NCBI GenBank assembly: GCA_012934845.2
Contig: WNNJ02000563.1
Coordinates: 1-64,000 of the forward strand
Source of the DNA: Pomphorhynchus laevis
Taxonomy: Eukaryota; Acanthocephala; Palaeacanthocephala; Echinorhynchida; Pomphorhynchidae
Reading direction: 5' to 3'
DNA: 64,000 nucleotides
Shown: piece by piece, positions 11,238 to 22,990 of the stretch
How positions within the stretch are numbered: position 1 is the stretch's first letter
Layout: each line of letters starts with the position of its first letter
Notes under the pieces: model-generated
The model's database searches: none
The model's input: only the letters and a program-made list of their open reading frames with translations
Told to the model about the DNA's origin: nothing
Translations under genes and position numbers: made by a program

Positions 11238-13846
11238 CTAAACAAAACGTTTGGAATTAATTTTAAAAAAGCACAATTCGCGAATAAAAAAAATATTGAT
11301 TAAATGCAAAAAATATGTATAATTTGAAAGAACAATTTATACAAGTCGCTAAGACGACGCGGGCTAAAAGATAGAGAAATTGAAGAGAAAAACAATCACT
11401 AGCATTTAAGACTCTGGTAAACTTTTCTTGTTGGCTTAAGCATTCAGAATGGCGGCATGTCTAGAACAGATCATTAAAAGTTTCTTACACTATTTACATT
11501 TGCAACTTATGGCACAGGTTGTTACTTTTATGGCATATCATTAGATTTACACAGAACTTATGATGATGGCGTCGAAATATCTTAAGAACAAACGATACTT
11601 TTGGATAAAAGCTTTATCCAGAAATGATAATATTTATTCATAAGTGAGAGGATAGAAATTGTAATAAAGGACAATAAACTTGGGAAATCTTCTGTGACAA
11701 ATTGCCCTATTATTTGAAACAAATTGATTATTAAAAAAACATTATAAAATTAGTAGCTTAATCGTGGAACTTTTAGTTTCACGGTCAGGTTAAATAAAGT
11801 AAATCACGCGAAACAAAACACAGGTTTTAAACTCCGTGGAGAAATCATGCTCTATCTACAATAAATTCTTAAACTTTACTGATTTTCAATAAATGAACAT
11901 ACAAATAAGGATAATTACACATTCATTTAAAAATCCGTTAAATATATTAGAAAAAATTTCGTGAGTTGCAAACACAAGTATTATCAATATTAATAAATTG
12001 ATATCCATCTATGAAGGGTCAGGTTACATTTTACTCTCTAAAGAGTAATTCCCGTACATCAGAACAGAACATATAGTGACGTCAATTACCCAGTTAAATC
12101 ATTAAAACGTATTTAATCAAATTTAAACTAAGTTATGCTATTTTTGTGTAAAATTCTTCAAACAAGTAAATAATTAAAAATGCACGAAACTGAACAGTAA
12201 TTCACATAACAATAAAACTATATATCACTAAATCATTTAGAAGACTTAAATGCATGTTTTGTCATGTATAGCCTTTTTTAATGACAACAGACAAACAAAC
12301 AACTTTGCAAGTGTAAGAGTGAACGCTTTAATTAACCTGCAGAACAAAAAATATTGAAATATTTTTACAGGTACGATTGGTGAGGATTTAAACTCCTTTG
12401 ATTTGTACGTAATCAACAAAAAAGGTGCAATCCAATTTGGTTAAGCATCAATATAAGCCATGATAAATTTATAGCGTAAATATGACATATTTAAAGCATT
12501 CATGCATACCATATAATATAAAATATAATACATTAAATAATGAAATTTTAAAGAATTGCAACAATATGTAATGATATTGGCTTTCTTCAAAATCATTTAA
12601 ATAATTTAATAGATACATATTTTAAACTGGGTTACTATACAAATATCATCAAACAGAAAATAGAAAAATATAAACAAGCAACCCAATATTAAAATAAATA
12701 TAAACTCTTTAATATTGTAAGTTAGAATAAGATATTAATCTAAATTTTTAAATTAATCAGAGGAAATACATCATTCGCTTGCATATTTGACTCGGCTGCT
12801 TTGGGTTGAGGAAAAGAGTCAGAAACTTACGAACATAGTAGTGTTTTATGCTTAAGAAATTCTATTTTAATATTTTAACATATTTCTATTAATAAATTAG
12901 CGTATAATACAAAATGTAGTCTCACTTAAGTGGTCTGATTTGCAATGCATTGTGTGTGAATATCTCTAGTGTTATCCCTATTGTTATGTAACACTATTAT
13001 ATCTGTTAATTATCTGATGTTATGAACATAAGCATTTTTACATTAGTTCTGTGCTTGAAAATGTAAATTTTCCAAAAAGAAGTATATTTATCTATTTTTA
13101 ATCCCGTGTTTTCCTGTTTGTTTATTTAGTTCGTCTTTGTTTCAATTTTATTTATGCAAATGTCTACTTATTTATTTACGTTTTGGGTTATTCACATCGA
13201 TGATCTTTGTTAATGCTCCCTACTAATTATCATTTTTGTATTAAACGCTTATACCATGCCCTTTGTATAATTATTAATTCGTTTTATTTGCGTATATGAT
13301 TTGTTTTCTTGTTTTTGTTTTCGTGTTTGATGTTAATGTTAAGTATCGTATTTTTTCTACAAGCAAATGTCATAATACCGTCAAGGCATTCACTTATTTT
13401 GTCTTTAAAGAAATTACATTTTATTATCTTTGCGAATTATTTCCCCGTTCATTATTGATTATGTTTGTGTTCTATGCTTATGTTTGTAATATAGTTATTT
13501 CAACTCATATTCGTTTCTTCTATTAATGCTGCTCGCTAACATTATGTACGACAAATTCTTTACGCTTACTGCAATAGTTTAAAATAAAATGATGCACATC
13601 TCAATGTCTATAATCATTTTGTTAAAAAGAATAATCAGCTCATTCGTCTGTTTAGCAAGCAAATTGGAAGCATAAACTATTTCTTTTTGTAATCGAAAAC
13701 TTAAAAATTAAAAGTGAAAAGATCGGACAGAATAAAGTAGTCAATATGGAATATTGACATTCATCAAATAAATAAAAGCATTTGTAATGCATAACACAGA
13801 AAAAAATGATATTCATATAAATCAATCAAGATGAAGTATTGCTTAC
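11238..13846 (-). other. Intron 2
   Basis: AT-rich intron between exons 3 and 2. It carries Penelope-like tail copy b (12485-12860). I see nothing else: the 76-residue plus frame at 13296-13526 has no recognisable features. Confidence 0.7.
12485..12860 (+). mobile_element. Penelope-like 3' tail, copy b
   Basis: About 370 bp matching the region after the RT in copy a (16830-17200). Shared blocks include GCATTCATGCATACCATATA, a run around TTTAATAGATACA, and a terminal block with GAGGAA..GAGTC..AAAC....CATAGTAG. The RT-coding part is missing. Together with copies a and c it defines a conserved non-coding 3' segment of about 370 bp. Confidence 0.75.
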
Positions 13847-13975
13847 CCTTTGTATAAACTTTTCGATGTTACACACGACATGCTTATAATAAATCGCGGC
13901 TGCAAGTGCGGATTTTGTGATAGATTGAACTTTCGCACGTGAAATTGGTGGCTTACTGTCAAGTATGCTGTTTAG
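13847..13975 (-). CDS. SCAF-like exon 2 (CID helices 1-3)
   Basis: This exon encodes 43 residues (105-147), phase 0 on both sides. The acceptor is TTTAG at 13980-13976 after a pyrimidine-rich tract, and the donor is AGG|GTAAGC at 13847/13846. The peptide reads LNSILDSKPPISRAKVQSI... through AAAIYYKHVV to EKFIQR. This is very close to the vertebrate SCAF4/8 stretch with KPPISRAK and YKHVVQIVEKFI. It is strong evidence for the family even though the exon is short. Confidence 0.9.
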
Positions 13976-15832
13976 CTAAACAGAGGAGAGTATAGAAATT
14001 TATAACATTAACGAGAGAAAATTGATTAAAAAATTAGCAACGATAATAATTAATTGATAGTGGAATCAATCAATATATTTCACAAGTATATTATTATGCT
14101 AAGTAAAGGGAAACAACGGAGTCAACTCTGAAGATTATTTGAATAATTCAGCTTTTTCGTTTAAAAAATGAATTTTATTGATCATTTAAAGATACATTCG
14201 GCAAATCGTGATCAATGCCTGCTGATACAGGAGTAACTTATCCCAAACCGTCATTTCAGAGAGTTGCCAGTTTGAATTTTCCGTTTTCCTAGTTTGAAAT
14301 TTTTATTATACGATTTTATTATTCGATGTAATGAATTAAAAAAGAATGGATTTTTCAATCATTTCTACTACTATAACGCAAAGAACGCTGTTTTGTGCTC
14401 TGTGTATGCTGCTCATTTTCTTGAACAGCAAACTAATTCACGTTTACAGCTTATGTCTCAATTTACAAGCTAACTTATCTTATACGATGCAAAAGGTAAA
14501 GAAAATGTAGAATTGCAAATTCTGATAAAAGAGCATCATTACTGTACGAGCAGAAATCGTAATCAATAAATTGTTTTAAAATATTGATAAAGTCGAAGCG
14601 TATCGTCAATATAATAAATATGTATGCTGTTGACTGTGAATAAGTTAGTCTTACAAAGTTCAAACTCCATTGTTTTGCTTTAACAAGCAATGATGGTAAT
14701 AATGAAATTGCTGATCGGAAAAAATGAACAATTAAATAGTAAATACAACAAATACTTTACATAGTTGAAACAATATGTTATTAATTAAAGCTTATATATA
14801 AGCTTAAATACATATGAAATACTGTTAAAATTTACAACATTATATATAAAAATGCTAAAATCCAATCTTAATCTCAGAAAATAAGTTTAAACCAAGAGCA
14901 TCGGATCAACGTTGTTAATAAAATCATCATTATATAAAGTTTACTCCTTGAAATGATTATAATTTTATAATTAAAGAAGCAAGCAACAAAATTAGTTACT
15001 CAGATCATATCAACGACGACCAACTACATCTAAGAGTTGTTGTGCTTGAAGGATGCGTCAAAAATGAGTATACTATCAAGTTAACAACGAAGCTGAGCAG
15101 AGTTCTGATAAGCAGTTACTATATACTAAGGCTTTGAAATAATTTGGGATCTATAAAAATCCCAAATTCGAAAGAAACGAATACAAACGACAAACAAAAA
15201 ATTGGCAGAAATATTAAGTGCATCTGTAAATATAATATTCAGCGTGTGTACTAAAACGTGAAGCATTTGATGCAGCGGAAAATGTATTAAGACAAATTAA
15301 AATTTATTTATTTTATAAGACAGTGTGAACTATCATAAAATATCATATGATTAATATCATATGAAAAATAATAAAATAGCAGGCACAACACTTGCGAATG
15401 ATGATAATGCTTCTAAAAGTTTAGCTGAGAACCTAATTTCGAACCGGATTAGTGAAATCTTTCGGTCCGAAAAGCTCATTTCGAGCATCGACACAAGTCT
15501 CCTCTATTATCTGACGCCACCAGCTTTAGCGTTTTTATAAAGATAAAATTACATTGTTGTCTAATTTAAAGAAGTTGAAATATACTTAATAACACCTTTC
15601 TGAGTTTATGATATTAAAAAATAATTTTTATTTCATTTACCAAAAAAGAAAAGGAACATCAAAATGCAGTAAATGCGGATTTAACAAAAATTAAAACATT
15701 ATTCTGACCTTAACAATTTATTCAACTCAAAAGAGTAACACACATTTTTGAAAGATTAAAACAATTTCATATTTTTGAACGAAAATTAATAATTTGCAAA
15801 TTAAAAGTAATCTTCTTAACTAATTTTGTTGT

Positions 15833-16807
15833 TTGATCGCAAATATGAAAATATCGATAATATATTTTTTAAATGTAAACGCAACATATGAACGTAGTGA
15901 GTTGAGTTTAGAAACAATTATTACAAGTCACTGTTCTATAATGGATAAAAAGGGTATAAAGGTTGAATCAGATAATAAAACTATACCTATATTATATTGG
16001 AATCCAAAATTACATAAAAATCCAATAAAACCTAGGTTCATATGTAGTGCTTTTAAATGTACATTAAAACCACTTTCTGTCTATATGAATAAAATACTTA
16101 AAGTAATTAAAGCACATTTTAAAAAATATTGCAAGGTAATCGAAATTAATATTGGTATAAAACACTATTTCAGTATTAATTCTACAAAAGAATTTTTAGA
16201 ACAGACAAAAGGAATAAATTTTCAAAATATAAATACATACGATTTTAGTACTCTTTATACAAATCTAGATTTAGTAGATATTAAAGAAGCGTTAGTAAAA
16301 TTAATTAACCTTATATTCGGAAAAAGATATACATATATATGTTATAATAATTATAACGCCTATCTAACAAAAATTAAGCCATCAAATAAATATAAATATA
16401 TGGATAAAATTGAATTAATAGAATCCTTAAATATTTTGATAAATCAAAATTATTTAAAAGTACGGACATCTATATTTAGACAAGTAAAAGGTGTTCCAAA
16501 ATGAGGTAAAAGTAGCCCAATTATAGCTGACTTATTTTTAAGCTTTATAGAATATGAATTTGTTCATAACTGTTTAAAAAATAAATCTAAATTATATAAA
16601 GATATGAAATATATGTTTCGATATTTTAATGATATATGTGTATTTAATTCTAATAATTTTTATTCAATTAGTGAGCACATTTATCCAGAAAGCCTTATTC
16701 TTAACAAAACCAATATTAATGATAAAGAAGGTGTATATCTAGATATGAACATTAAATTAACATTAACTAAAACTACTATTAATTTATATCGTAAAGATGA
16801 CATTTAA
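15833..16807 (+). pseudogene. Penelope-type reverse transcriptase (degraded)
   Basis: Penelope-like RTs are telomerase-related enzymes that copy element RNA. Recognisable parts in order are ILYWNPKLHKNPIKPRF (RT2-like, residues about 52-68), YDFSTLYTNL (catalytic motif A region, about 139), GVP...SSPIIADLFLSFIEYEF (motif B region, from about 220), RYFNDICVF (motif C, YFDD changed to YFND), and IYPESLILN followed by YLDMNI. One in-frame TGA falls at the GVPMGG position; the frame is otherwise continuous to 16807. The YFND change at the catalytic motif also argues against activity. Confidence 0.82.
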
Positions 16808-17200
16808 ATTTACAAGAAACATATTTTTGCATGAGCATTCATGCATACCATATAATATAAAATATAATGCATTAAATAATTAAATTTTAAGAATTGCAAC
16901 AATTTGTATTGGTTTTCTTCAATATCATTAAAATAATTTAATAGATACAAATTTTAAACTTGGTTACTATAAAAATATCATCAAAAAATTTTAAAATATA
17001 ACTTAACACAATATTATTAAAACAAATTTAAAATTATTAGCGGAAAAAATTTATGGATGAATAATATATAATATTTTATATTAGAATAAGACACACTATA
17101 TAATCAAATTTCATCAGAAGAAATATGTCTTTAGCACGTCTATAGCCCCGCTACTATGTTGGCTCGAGGAATAGGGTCAAAACCTGAAAGCATAGCAGTT
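15833..17200 (+). mobile_element. Penelope-like retroelement, copy a (RT plus 3' tail)
   Basis: An RT-coding stretch (15833-16807) is followed by about 390 bp of 3' sequence that recurs in copies b and c. No GIY-YIG endonuclease follows the RT here. Either this family lacks it or it was lost. The nearest GIY-YIG fragment (19227) lies on the other side of SCAF exon 1, so it is a separate insertion. Base composition is as AT-rich as the intron, and the element is clearly old. Confidence 0.8.
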
Positions 17201-17640
17201 CCTTTTGATGACTTGTAATCTTTACTCTGATACATGTCTATTATTTATGTGTCAATTCACAAAAATTGACTTTTATTTTAAATTTAAATGTTAAATATAA
17301 CTTGATATAAGTAATATAAAATCTAATAAAAATTATAAATTATTCATTATTTAATTTTTATTTATCAATATTTTTAATTTATAAATAATTTAAAAACGTA
17401 GACTAAGTTACCTGATCTGATTTGATCTTAATAATTATAATTGATCTTAACAGAAAAGTATATCATATAAATGCGTGTACAATTTTAAATGCATTGTTGT
17501 ATTAATGCGTGTACTGGCTTCGGAGCAGTGCAGTGATAGATGACATCAATCAATAGACGAAAACCGAACGAATAAAAATTCCCGATAACAATATTATTTA
17601 CATTATTGTGTTTTATTTGAAATAAACATTAAAATGTAAA
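17201..17640. other. AT-rich stretch of intron 1
   Basis: The sequence between the Penelope-like tail and exon 1 is AT-rich, and I see no feature in it. Confidence 0.5.
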
Positions 17641-17673
17641 ACGAAATTTTAAAAAGAAACAAATGTAAATTAC

Positions 17674-17985
17674 CTGCTTGCAAAAATACCGGACGGCGGA
17701 TGATTTACTTGCGGATTGTCTAGTGGTGGTGTGATTAGATGTCAGCTGTAGTGATGATTTATTGTTAATATCAGCTAGTTTTGATATATAAAGAGAGTTA
17801 TCCAATTCTGAATCAATAGTGATATTTAAAGAGGAAGTCGAAAACAATGCAGACTGTTTGGTACCTTGGGATTTCAGTGCATGCGCTTTATCCATTGACT
17901 GAGAACTCGCAGTCGCTAAAGCATTAGCTGACTCAGGCACATCGACAGAAAACTCTTCGTCAACATGATCAAAAGAAGTTGGCAT
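17674..17985 (-). CDS. SCAF-like exon 1 (start codon, N-terminal extension, first CID residues)
   Basis: This exon encodes residues 1-104. The ATG at 17985-17983 is the first in frame, and an in-frame stop lies upstream near 18061. The donor follows ...TGCAAGCAG (GTAATT). Only the last part, SAVRYFCKQ, aligns with the start of the CTD-interacting domain, where vertebrate SCAF8 begins with MEAVNAFNQELFSL. The preceding 95 or so residues are Ser/Thr/Ala-rich with no recognised domain, so this homologue has an N-terminal extension. A 5' UTR splice acceptor inside this exon, or a start at the internal Met near residue 31, cannot be excluded. Phase 0 at the donor joins exactly to exon 2. Confidence 0.75.
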
Positions 17986-18960
17986 GGACAAACAAATTAA
18001 ATAACGGATTAGCCAGATATCAGTTGGAAGCTTATTCCGAATGAAAGCCTGTACGGGATATCACAAGCAAGTGTTGTTGGCACTCAACTTTGGGCTGTTT
18101 CTTTTATTCCTCGTTTTTATATTATTATCAACGATAGGTGATAATTCTGATTGCTATCAGATATCTTCTGATAGAAGCAAAATCTGTGTACTCTATCTTT
18201 TAGTAATTCACTGTTTTAGTGGTCTTGGCTTTTGATCTCTGATTCCCAAATTTAACACAAATCTAAAAAATACATTGCAAATAAGCTGTAAAATATGTAT
18301 GTTAAAAGTTAATTTGTAATAAAACATTTTCTAATTGATATTCATGAAGTAAATAGATTATCAGAAAATTTGGCTTAATGTTAAAAACTTTCATAATATT
18401 TTGCAAAACAAAATATTTCAGTTTTAAAAATTTTATTCACCGTGGACACTAAATGTTGTTGCTGAAATAATTAATAAATAAAGTAATCTTTTGAAGATGC
18501 TAACAGTATAGTTAGCGAAATATCAAAATAATTTCCTCTTTTCTTTGATCCAGATCCAATAATTATTTATCAATAATGGATTATTCATTATCAACTATTT
18601 GAATATAAAATTATTATATTTGAATAAGAATAACATCGTAAAGAGAAACTATCGAATTAGTCGGGCTAAACATACTAATATATAAAAAGGTGGCTATATA
18701 ACAAACACTATATGAATAAAGATACAAATGAAACTGAGATGTTATAAGGCTTCAGCCATTATATCTCGATATAACACGGCTGCGTAGCTAAATACATACT
18801 AATACATACATTTGACCATAAATCACTTCAAGATAGTAACTTATGTTATTTCCTCTGAAGTAGCATTCTTCCCTAAAGTAACAGTATTATTTAACACAAG
18901 GTCTTTAACAATACATTCATTAAAATTCCACTTTTAGAATTTCAATTAAGTCTATTGATA
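17986..18960. other. 5' flank of the SCAF-like gene
   Basis: About 1 kb upstream of the SCAF start codon, and the likely site of its promoter and 5' UTR. I see no firm TATA box, initiator or CpG-rich patch. A 64-codon plus-strand frame at 18041-18235, with one hydrophobic stretch, is probably chance. Confidence 0.4.
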
Positions 18961-18967
18961 TTCATTA

Positions 18968-19043
<76 letters not shown>

Positions 19044-19049
19044 ATAATC
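18968..19049. repeat. (AT)n microsatellite
   Basis: About 80 bp of almost pure alternating A and T, running straight into the left arm of the 206-bp palindrome. Confidence 0.95.
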
Positions 19050-19250
19050 GTTCACGGCGTATAAACATCGAGAAGCAACAAGAAAATGTTAATCACGAAT
19101 TTTCAACTATTTCAATAGTCCTTTTCAAGTGATACAATTAGTAACAATTGTTACTAATTGTATCACTTGAAAAGGACTATTGAAATAGTTGAAAATTCGT
19201 GATTAACATTTTCTTGTTGCTTCTCGATGTTTATACGCCGTGAACGATTA
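19045..19250. repeat. Perfect 206-bp palindrome
   Basis: The two 103-base arms meet between 19147 and 19148 (GTAACAA|TTGTTAC) with no spacer and no mismatch that I can find. The arms start and end with TAATCGTTCACGG / CCGTGAACGATTA. The right arm runs into the GIY-YIG reading frame. The left arm is therefore an inverted copy of Penelope sequence abutting the (AT)n run. Confidence 0.93.
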
Positions 19251-19550
19251 ATGAATACATCGAATGTATCAATGGAAAATATATATATGTCAAAGATATA
19301 TATAGGACAGACAGGAGGACAAATGAATGTACGAGCTTTGACTCGTAGATCCGACATAAAGTATAAACGAGCGAAGAATGACGGGGCAGCCAAACACTGC
19401 ATAGAAAATGAAAACCATAAGATGGAGACGATAATTATTGAGGCAAATGTTCCTGACACGGCTAAGCGTAAACAAAGGGAAATGTTTTGGATCGGACAAC
19501 TCATGGCAGACCAACAATTAAATGCCGAGCACATATATCACTTGCCGTGA
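19227..19550 (+). pseudogene. Penelope GIY-YIG endonuclease domain (C-terminal fragment)
   Basis: The GIY-YIG nuclease of Penelope elements nicks target DNA to prime reverse transcription. The frame shows KIYIGQTGG (the YIG half of the motif), then RALTRRSDI with the conserved Arg, then AAKHCIENENHKM, which fits the A..H....NH segment. It ends with KQREMFWIGQL carrying the conserved Glu, and a typical short tail. The RT half and the first half of the GIY motif are missing, so this is a fragment. The Met at 19227 is not a real start. Confidence 0.75.
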
Positions 19551-19659
19551 ATATATGAGTTCCGAAATTGGGTTATTTATATTTCTCTCTGTTAGTTGCA
19601 TTGAACAATTTGATTTTCATTACTATTTTTTGTGCTAATCAGAACTGTAATTTTTTTGT

Positions 19660-19720
19660 AGATGTACTGAAGAAGGGCAGTTAGCCCGAAAGCTTTACAA
19701 GAAATTGCTCTTGGTCGTCA
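19660..19720 (+). ncRNA. Hammerhead-ribozyme-like core in the Penelope tail
   Basis: CTGAAGA (19667-19673) fits the hammerhead box CUGANGA. It is followed by GGGC/GCCC (19675-19678 with 19684-19687) as stem II and then GAAA (19688-19691). Penelope-like elements are known to carry hammerhead motifs. One extra A sits before stem II, stem III (AGC...GCT) is short, and stem I pairs poorly, so activity is doubtful. Confidence 0.4.
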
Positions 19721-19745
19721 TTTCCTGTTTTTTATCTACCTACGA

Positions 19746-20585
19746 CAATTATATATAATGGATATATAGACTATAGGATATTGATATCAATATCATTGTC
19801 TATTGGCATTTTAATTAATCACAAAATATTTTGCTAATTTTTAAGCTTACAAATAATTATCAACTTATTGTTGGACTCTGCCTGAATAGACTTTTGGCTG
19901 TGGTATGTATTGGAATAATAATCAAAATTTGCAAACACGAAAATAAAAACAACTATAAAACGCGCGAAAAAAATAAATTTAAATTATTTTATAATTATGG
20001 CTTCAAACATTGTAAGCACAGTTGTTCGTAAGCAAACACCTTTAATTGTATTACTTATATCACTTTGAATAATTAAAACTTAAATCATCAGTGGTGGAGT
20101 TAACACCATCCAACTAGAGTTATTTAAGATTCAGAGTCGAACAATAAAAATAAATTCATCCGAGGAGCTCTCGATGATATTGACTACCGACAAAAATTTA
20201 AACGGTCTAATGCTAAGATGTAAAGAAAATGTTGTCAATGACAAAATGAATATCTAAAATGAGTTTAAATATCTTTACATTGTTAATTAATGTTAACTAA
20301 TAAATGTATTAATTACTTAAACTAAATTTGAAAAATTTAATTCATTAACCGTAAAATAAAACTGTTTGAATGCTTCTTAAAAACATTAGGGTGTAAATGC
20401 GAAAGAGCCAAAAAATAGGATATAACCACATCAGCAATATATGACGACTTAGTCCGTATTGTTAGAAAATCTAATCAAAATAAAATAAAATATTAATTGA
20501 GGGTTTACAAGTACGAATAGGTTCTCAAAGATGTTCAAGTGTGAATAATCTTTAAAAAATTGGCACATTTCAGACGTTGTCATTT
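19746..20585. other. No recognised feature
   Basis: AT-rich sequence between the Penelope fragment and the LTR fossil. The 66-residue plus frame at 19831-20031 has no recognisable domain. Confidence 0.4.
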
Positions 20586-22026
20586 GACGTTATAGATTAT
20601 AATTGTGATATTATCCACGCTTTTATTTATGATATGTTATACATTTATATTATGTTTGCTAACCTATACATTTTTGTAGATATTGATTTAAGTAAAGCCT
20701 TGCTACTTTGACCTGTTCTAAATTAATTTTACTATTCTCACAACAATTTACTCAAATCAATCGAAAGAATTTTCAGTCCTGACAAGTTAAATTGTGAACC
20801 AAATTCTCCTAATGAGGAAAATCAATAAAAACACTTGAGCAAACTGTTCGATAATCATTTGGCGATAATACGCCCGATAAATTATTATTTAATCAAATAC
20901 GTAAGTGCATCACTTTATAATTGTATATCAGAACAATCAAACTCTGATTCTATCATTATCACTCTTGACAAGTAATTTATAAATAGGAGCAATTCGATTT
21001 TCGCGAGATATAGCCTTTTAACAAGACGACAACAAGACTCGGAGAGTATCAACGAACATGTGCAAAGTTTGCATTCTCTCAGCCGAAGTTGCGATCTCGA
21101 GGCCGTTTCAGCAGAGAAATATCATTAGTGGATTATCATCAAATTCAATTCGGTAACAATTACTCGAAAATCAGATATTACCGTTATATTTAGCCAAATA
21201 TCTTGAATCGGCTTACCAAAATTCAACGAAGTACTAACTTCAAAGCAGAAATATCGTAGCAGAATCTCATGCAACCAATTTATCTAATCAATCTGAACAA
21301 GATGTATCCGAATTTTCGGATTTTTCGGTTGTCAAAATAACTTCTAAGAAATTTTAGTTCTCCGGAGGTAACTTACATTCCGAAGTAAATAACCGGCTAA
21401 AGAATCTAAATGTTCGCATTGAAGGAAAATTGAGCATCGACGATGAGTGTGCAAATCTAAACAGTCGAATAATGTAGCATTTGTCTACTTATCTTTATGC
21501 GTCATCAATAAAACCAACATTGATAATGTTCCAGCCTTAAAGACATACTTCCATTAGCCTAATTCACTGAAAGATGTGGCAGTATCAATTAAAATCACCG
21601 GCCGACATAAAGATGATATTATTCATTCTGCCAGCTACTACAATTACATTCGTTTTCAAGTTGTACAACGTCTCGGCCTCCATGACGAAAGGTTCAACGT
21701 CAACGGTACTATTTGATGGGCCATGTGTTTATCACTCAGAGTAAAAGACTTAGACAGAATGTGTTGGGAATAAGTACTCCTCAAGCTCTTCACTCTATTT
21801 GTCGCTGTTGTCAACAGCGGCAGATTCTTCTTCGCACGAATTATCTTTCTCCTTTTCACGAAAATCCAGCGTAAGTTGTTCAATGTCTCTTAGATGTTAC
21901 AATCGGGGCCGGTCCTGTTATGAAGATTCGTCCGGAAAAGTAATATTGACCTACTAGTAGATGAAGTTCATTTAATTGAAGTGAATCATCAGCATGCACT
22001 AATTAGGTATTTAAACGGAAAGGAAA

Positions 22027-22088
22027 AAGATTTTACACGATCTCCAAGACTGAATAAAAAGATTTTACACGATCTCCAAGACTGTATA
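22027..22088. repeat. 30-bp tandem duplication
   Basis: The block AAAAGATTTTACACGATCTC, plus the following CAAGACTG, occurs twice in direct succession inside the fossil LTR element. Confidence 0.9.
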
Positions 22089-22569
22089 GATTTACAAGTT
22101 CGAACACAACATCCGAATTTGAAACTAACAATAGCACGTGCCATCCAGCCAAAACTGAACCCGTTCAGTGTCCTCAGAGTTACGCTTAAAAGACTCAAAG
22201 GTGGATGCTGATATATAGCAAGGTCGATGAAATAACAAATATTGTTAAACTATGAAAATAAATTGTTGAACTATGAAAATAAATTTGAAAACAAGATTGC
22301 CGATAATGCAAAGACGCGAAGAGTATCGACCAGGATAAAAAACAAACCAACACGACTCAAGAATTATGAAATTCACTGAAGAAAATCACAAAGGAGAAAT
22401 GCGATATTATACACGCTTTCAGTTATGTTATGCTATACACTTATATTATGCTTACTAACCTAACTTGTACATATTGATTTAATTTTTTTAAGTTAAAAGA
22501 TTTTATTAAAACATTTAAAATCGTACAATTATGATTCCCTCAAATGGGCCTCTATTCATGAAATATTTG

Positions 22570-22990
22570 CAGCGAAACCATCCCGAATAATTTTATGTTT
22601 GAGTATTCATCTATGACAACAGAAAGTCAGGCAAGATTGGATATCGCACGTAGAGGACTTTACGGTGTACCGACGGAGCGAACGTTAATGGACGTTTGTA
22701 TCTTCAACCCATTGCTCCTTCGAATATATCCGTAATTTAAACGCATGTAAATATCATCAAAATCGTCAAAAAAGCAAAGTATGCCGAGCGTGTCTCTGTA
22801 TTTGAATCTTCACAGTTTATTCCATTAATCATTTAGGCAACAAGCAATTTTAGCTCTACATCAGACAAATTCTTGAAACACCTTGCAAAAGTACAATCAG
22901 TAAAACAAAAAGTGCCTTATTATGACATAATCACTCACTTGCGGACAGGAATAATGGTGGCATTTGTAAAACCAGTTTTGCGATTAGACG
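22570..22990 (+). mobile_element. Restriction-like-endonuclease LINE fragment (plus strand)
   Basis: A plus-strand 3' fragment of the LINE family found at 23.9-27.2 kb. It reads ESQARLDIARRGLYGV, then LMDVCIFNP (the R-L-D-I and D-V-x-x-F-N-P signatures of the endonuclease), then across a frame change KYAERVSVFES and LKHLAKVQSVKQK. It lies between two pieces of an LTR-like segment and so probably inserted there. It is 5'-truncated and degraded. Confidence 0.65.

Larger units (their letters stand above)
13976..17673 (-). other. Intron 1 with a Penelope-like element
   Basis: The first coding intron, 3.7 kb, running from the donor at 17673 to the acceptor at 13976. Its middle holds Penelope-like copy a (15833-17200) in the opposite orientation to the gene. 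The remainder is AT-rich and shows no supported feature. Confidence 0.75.
433..17985 (-). other. SCAF8/SCAF4-like: SCAF4/SCAF8-like gene, seven exons, 3' end outside the window
   Basis: SCAF4 and SCAF8 are nuclear proteins that bind the phosphorylated C-terminal domain of RNA polymerase II and influence transcript termination and poly(A) choice. The identification rests on a nearly continuous CTD-interacting domain: KPPISRAK, YYKHVV, EKFI, then YLIDSIVRQSRHECG, FGPRFSRNI and LLSLWQRGAVF. All seven exons have AG/GT borders and matching phases, giving about 1161 residues. Exons in transcript order are 17985-17674, 13975-13847, 11237-10595, 8520-8202, 6549-6420, 2432-1272 and 1223-433. The C-terminal RRM known in the family is absent, so the gene probably continues past position 1. 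Nothing separates SCAF4 from SCAF8; it may be the single invertebrate orthologue. Confidence 0.85.
19045..19745 (+). mobile_element. Penelope-like 3' fragment (GIY-YIG plus tail)
   Basis: A 5'-truncated Penelope-like fragment consisting of the palindromic start, the GIY-YIG endonuclease end of the ORF (19227-19550), and a tail of about 190 bp with a hammerhead-like core at 19667-19691. It differs in composition and sequence from the RT-bearing copies in the introns and looks younger. Confidence 0.75.

Noticed and set aside
18041-18235. 64-residue plus-strand frame with a hydrophobic stretch, divergent to the SCAF start
   Set aside because: Short, no family, no supporting promoter or splice evidence. 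A membrane-like run is common in AT-rich DNA.
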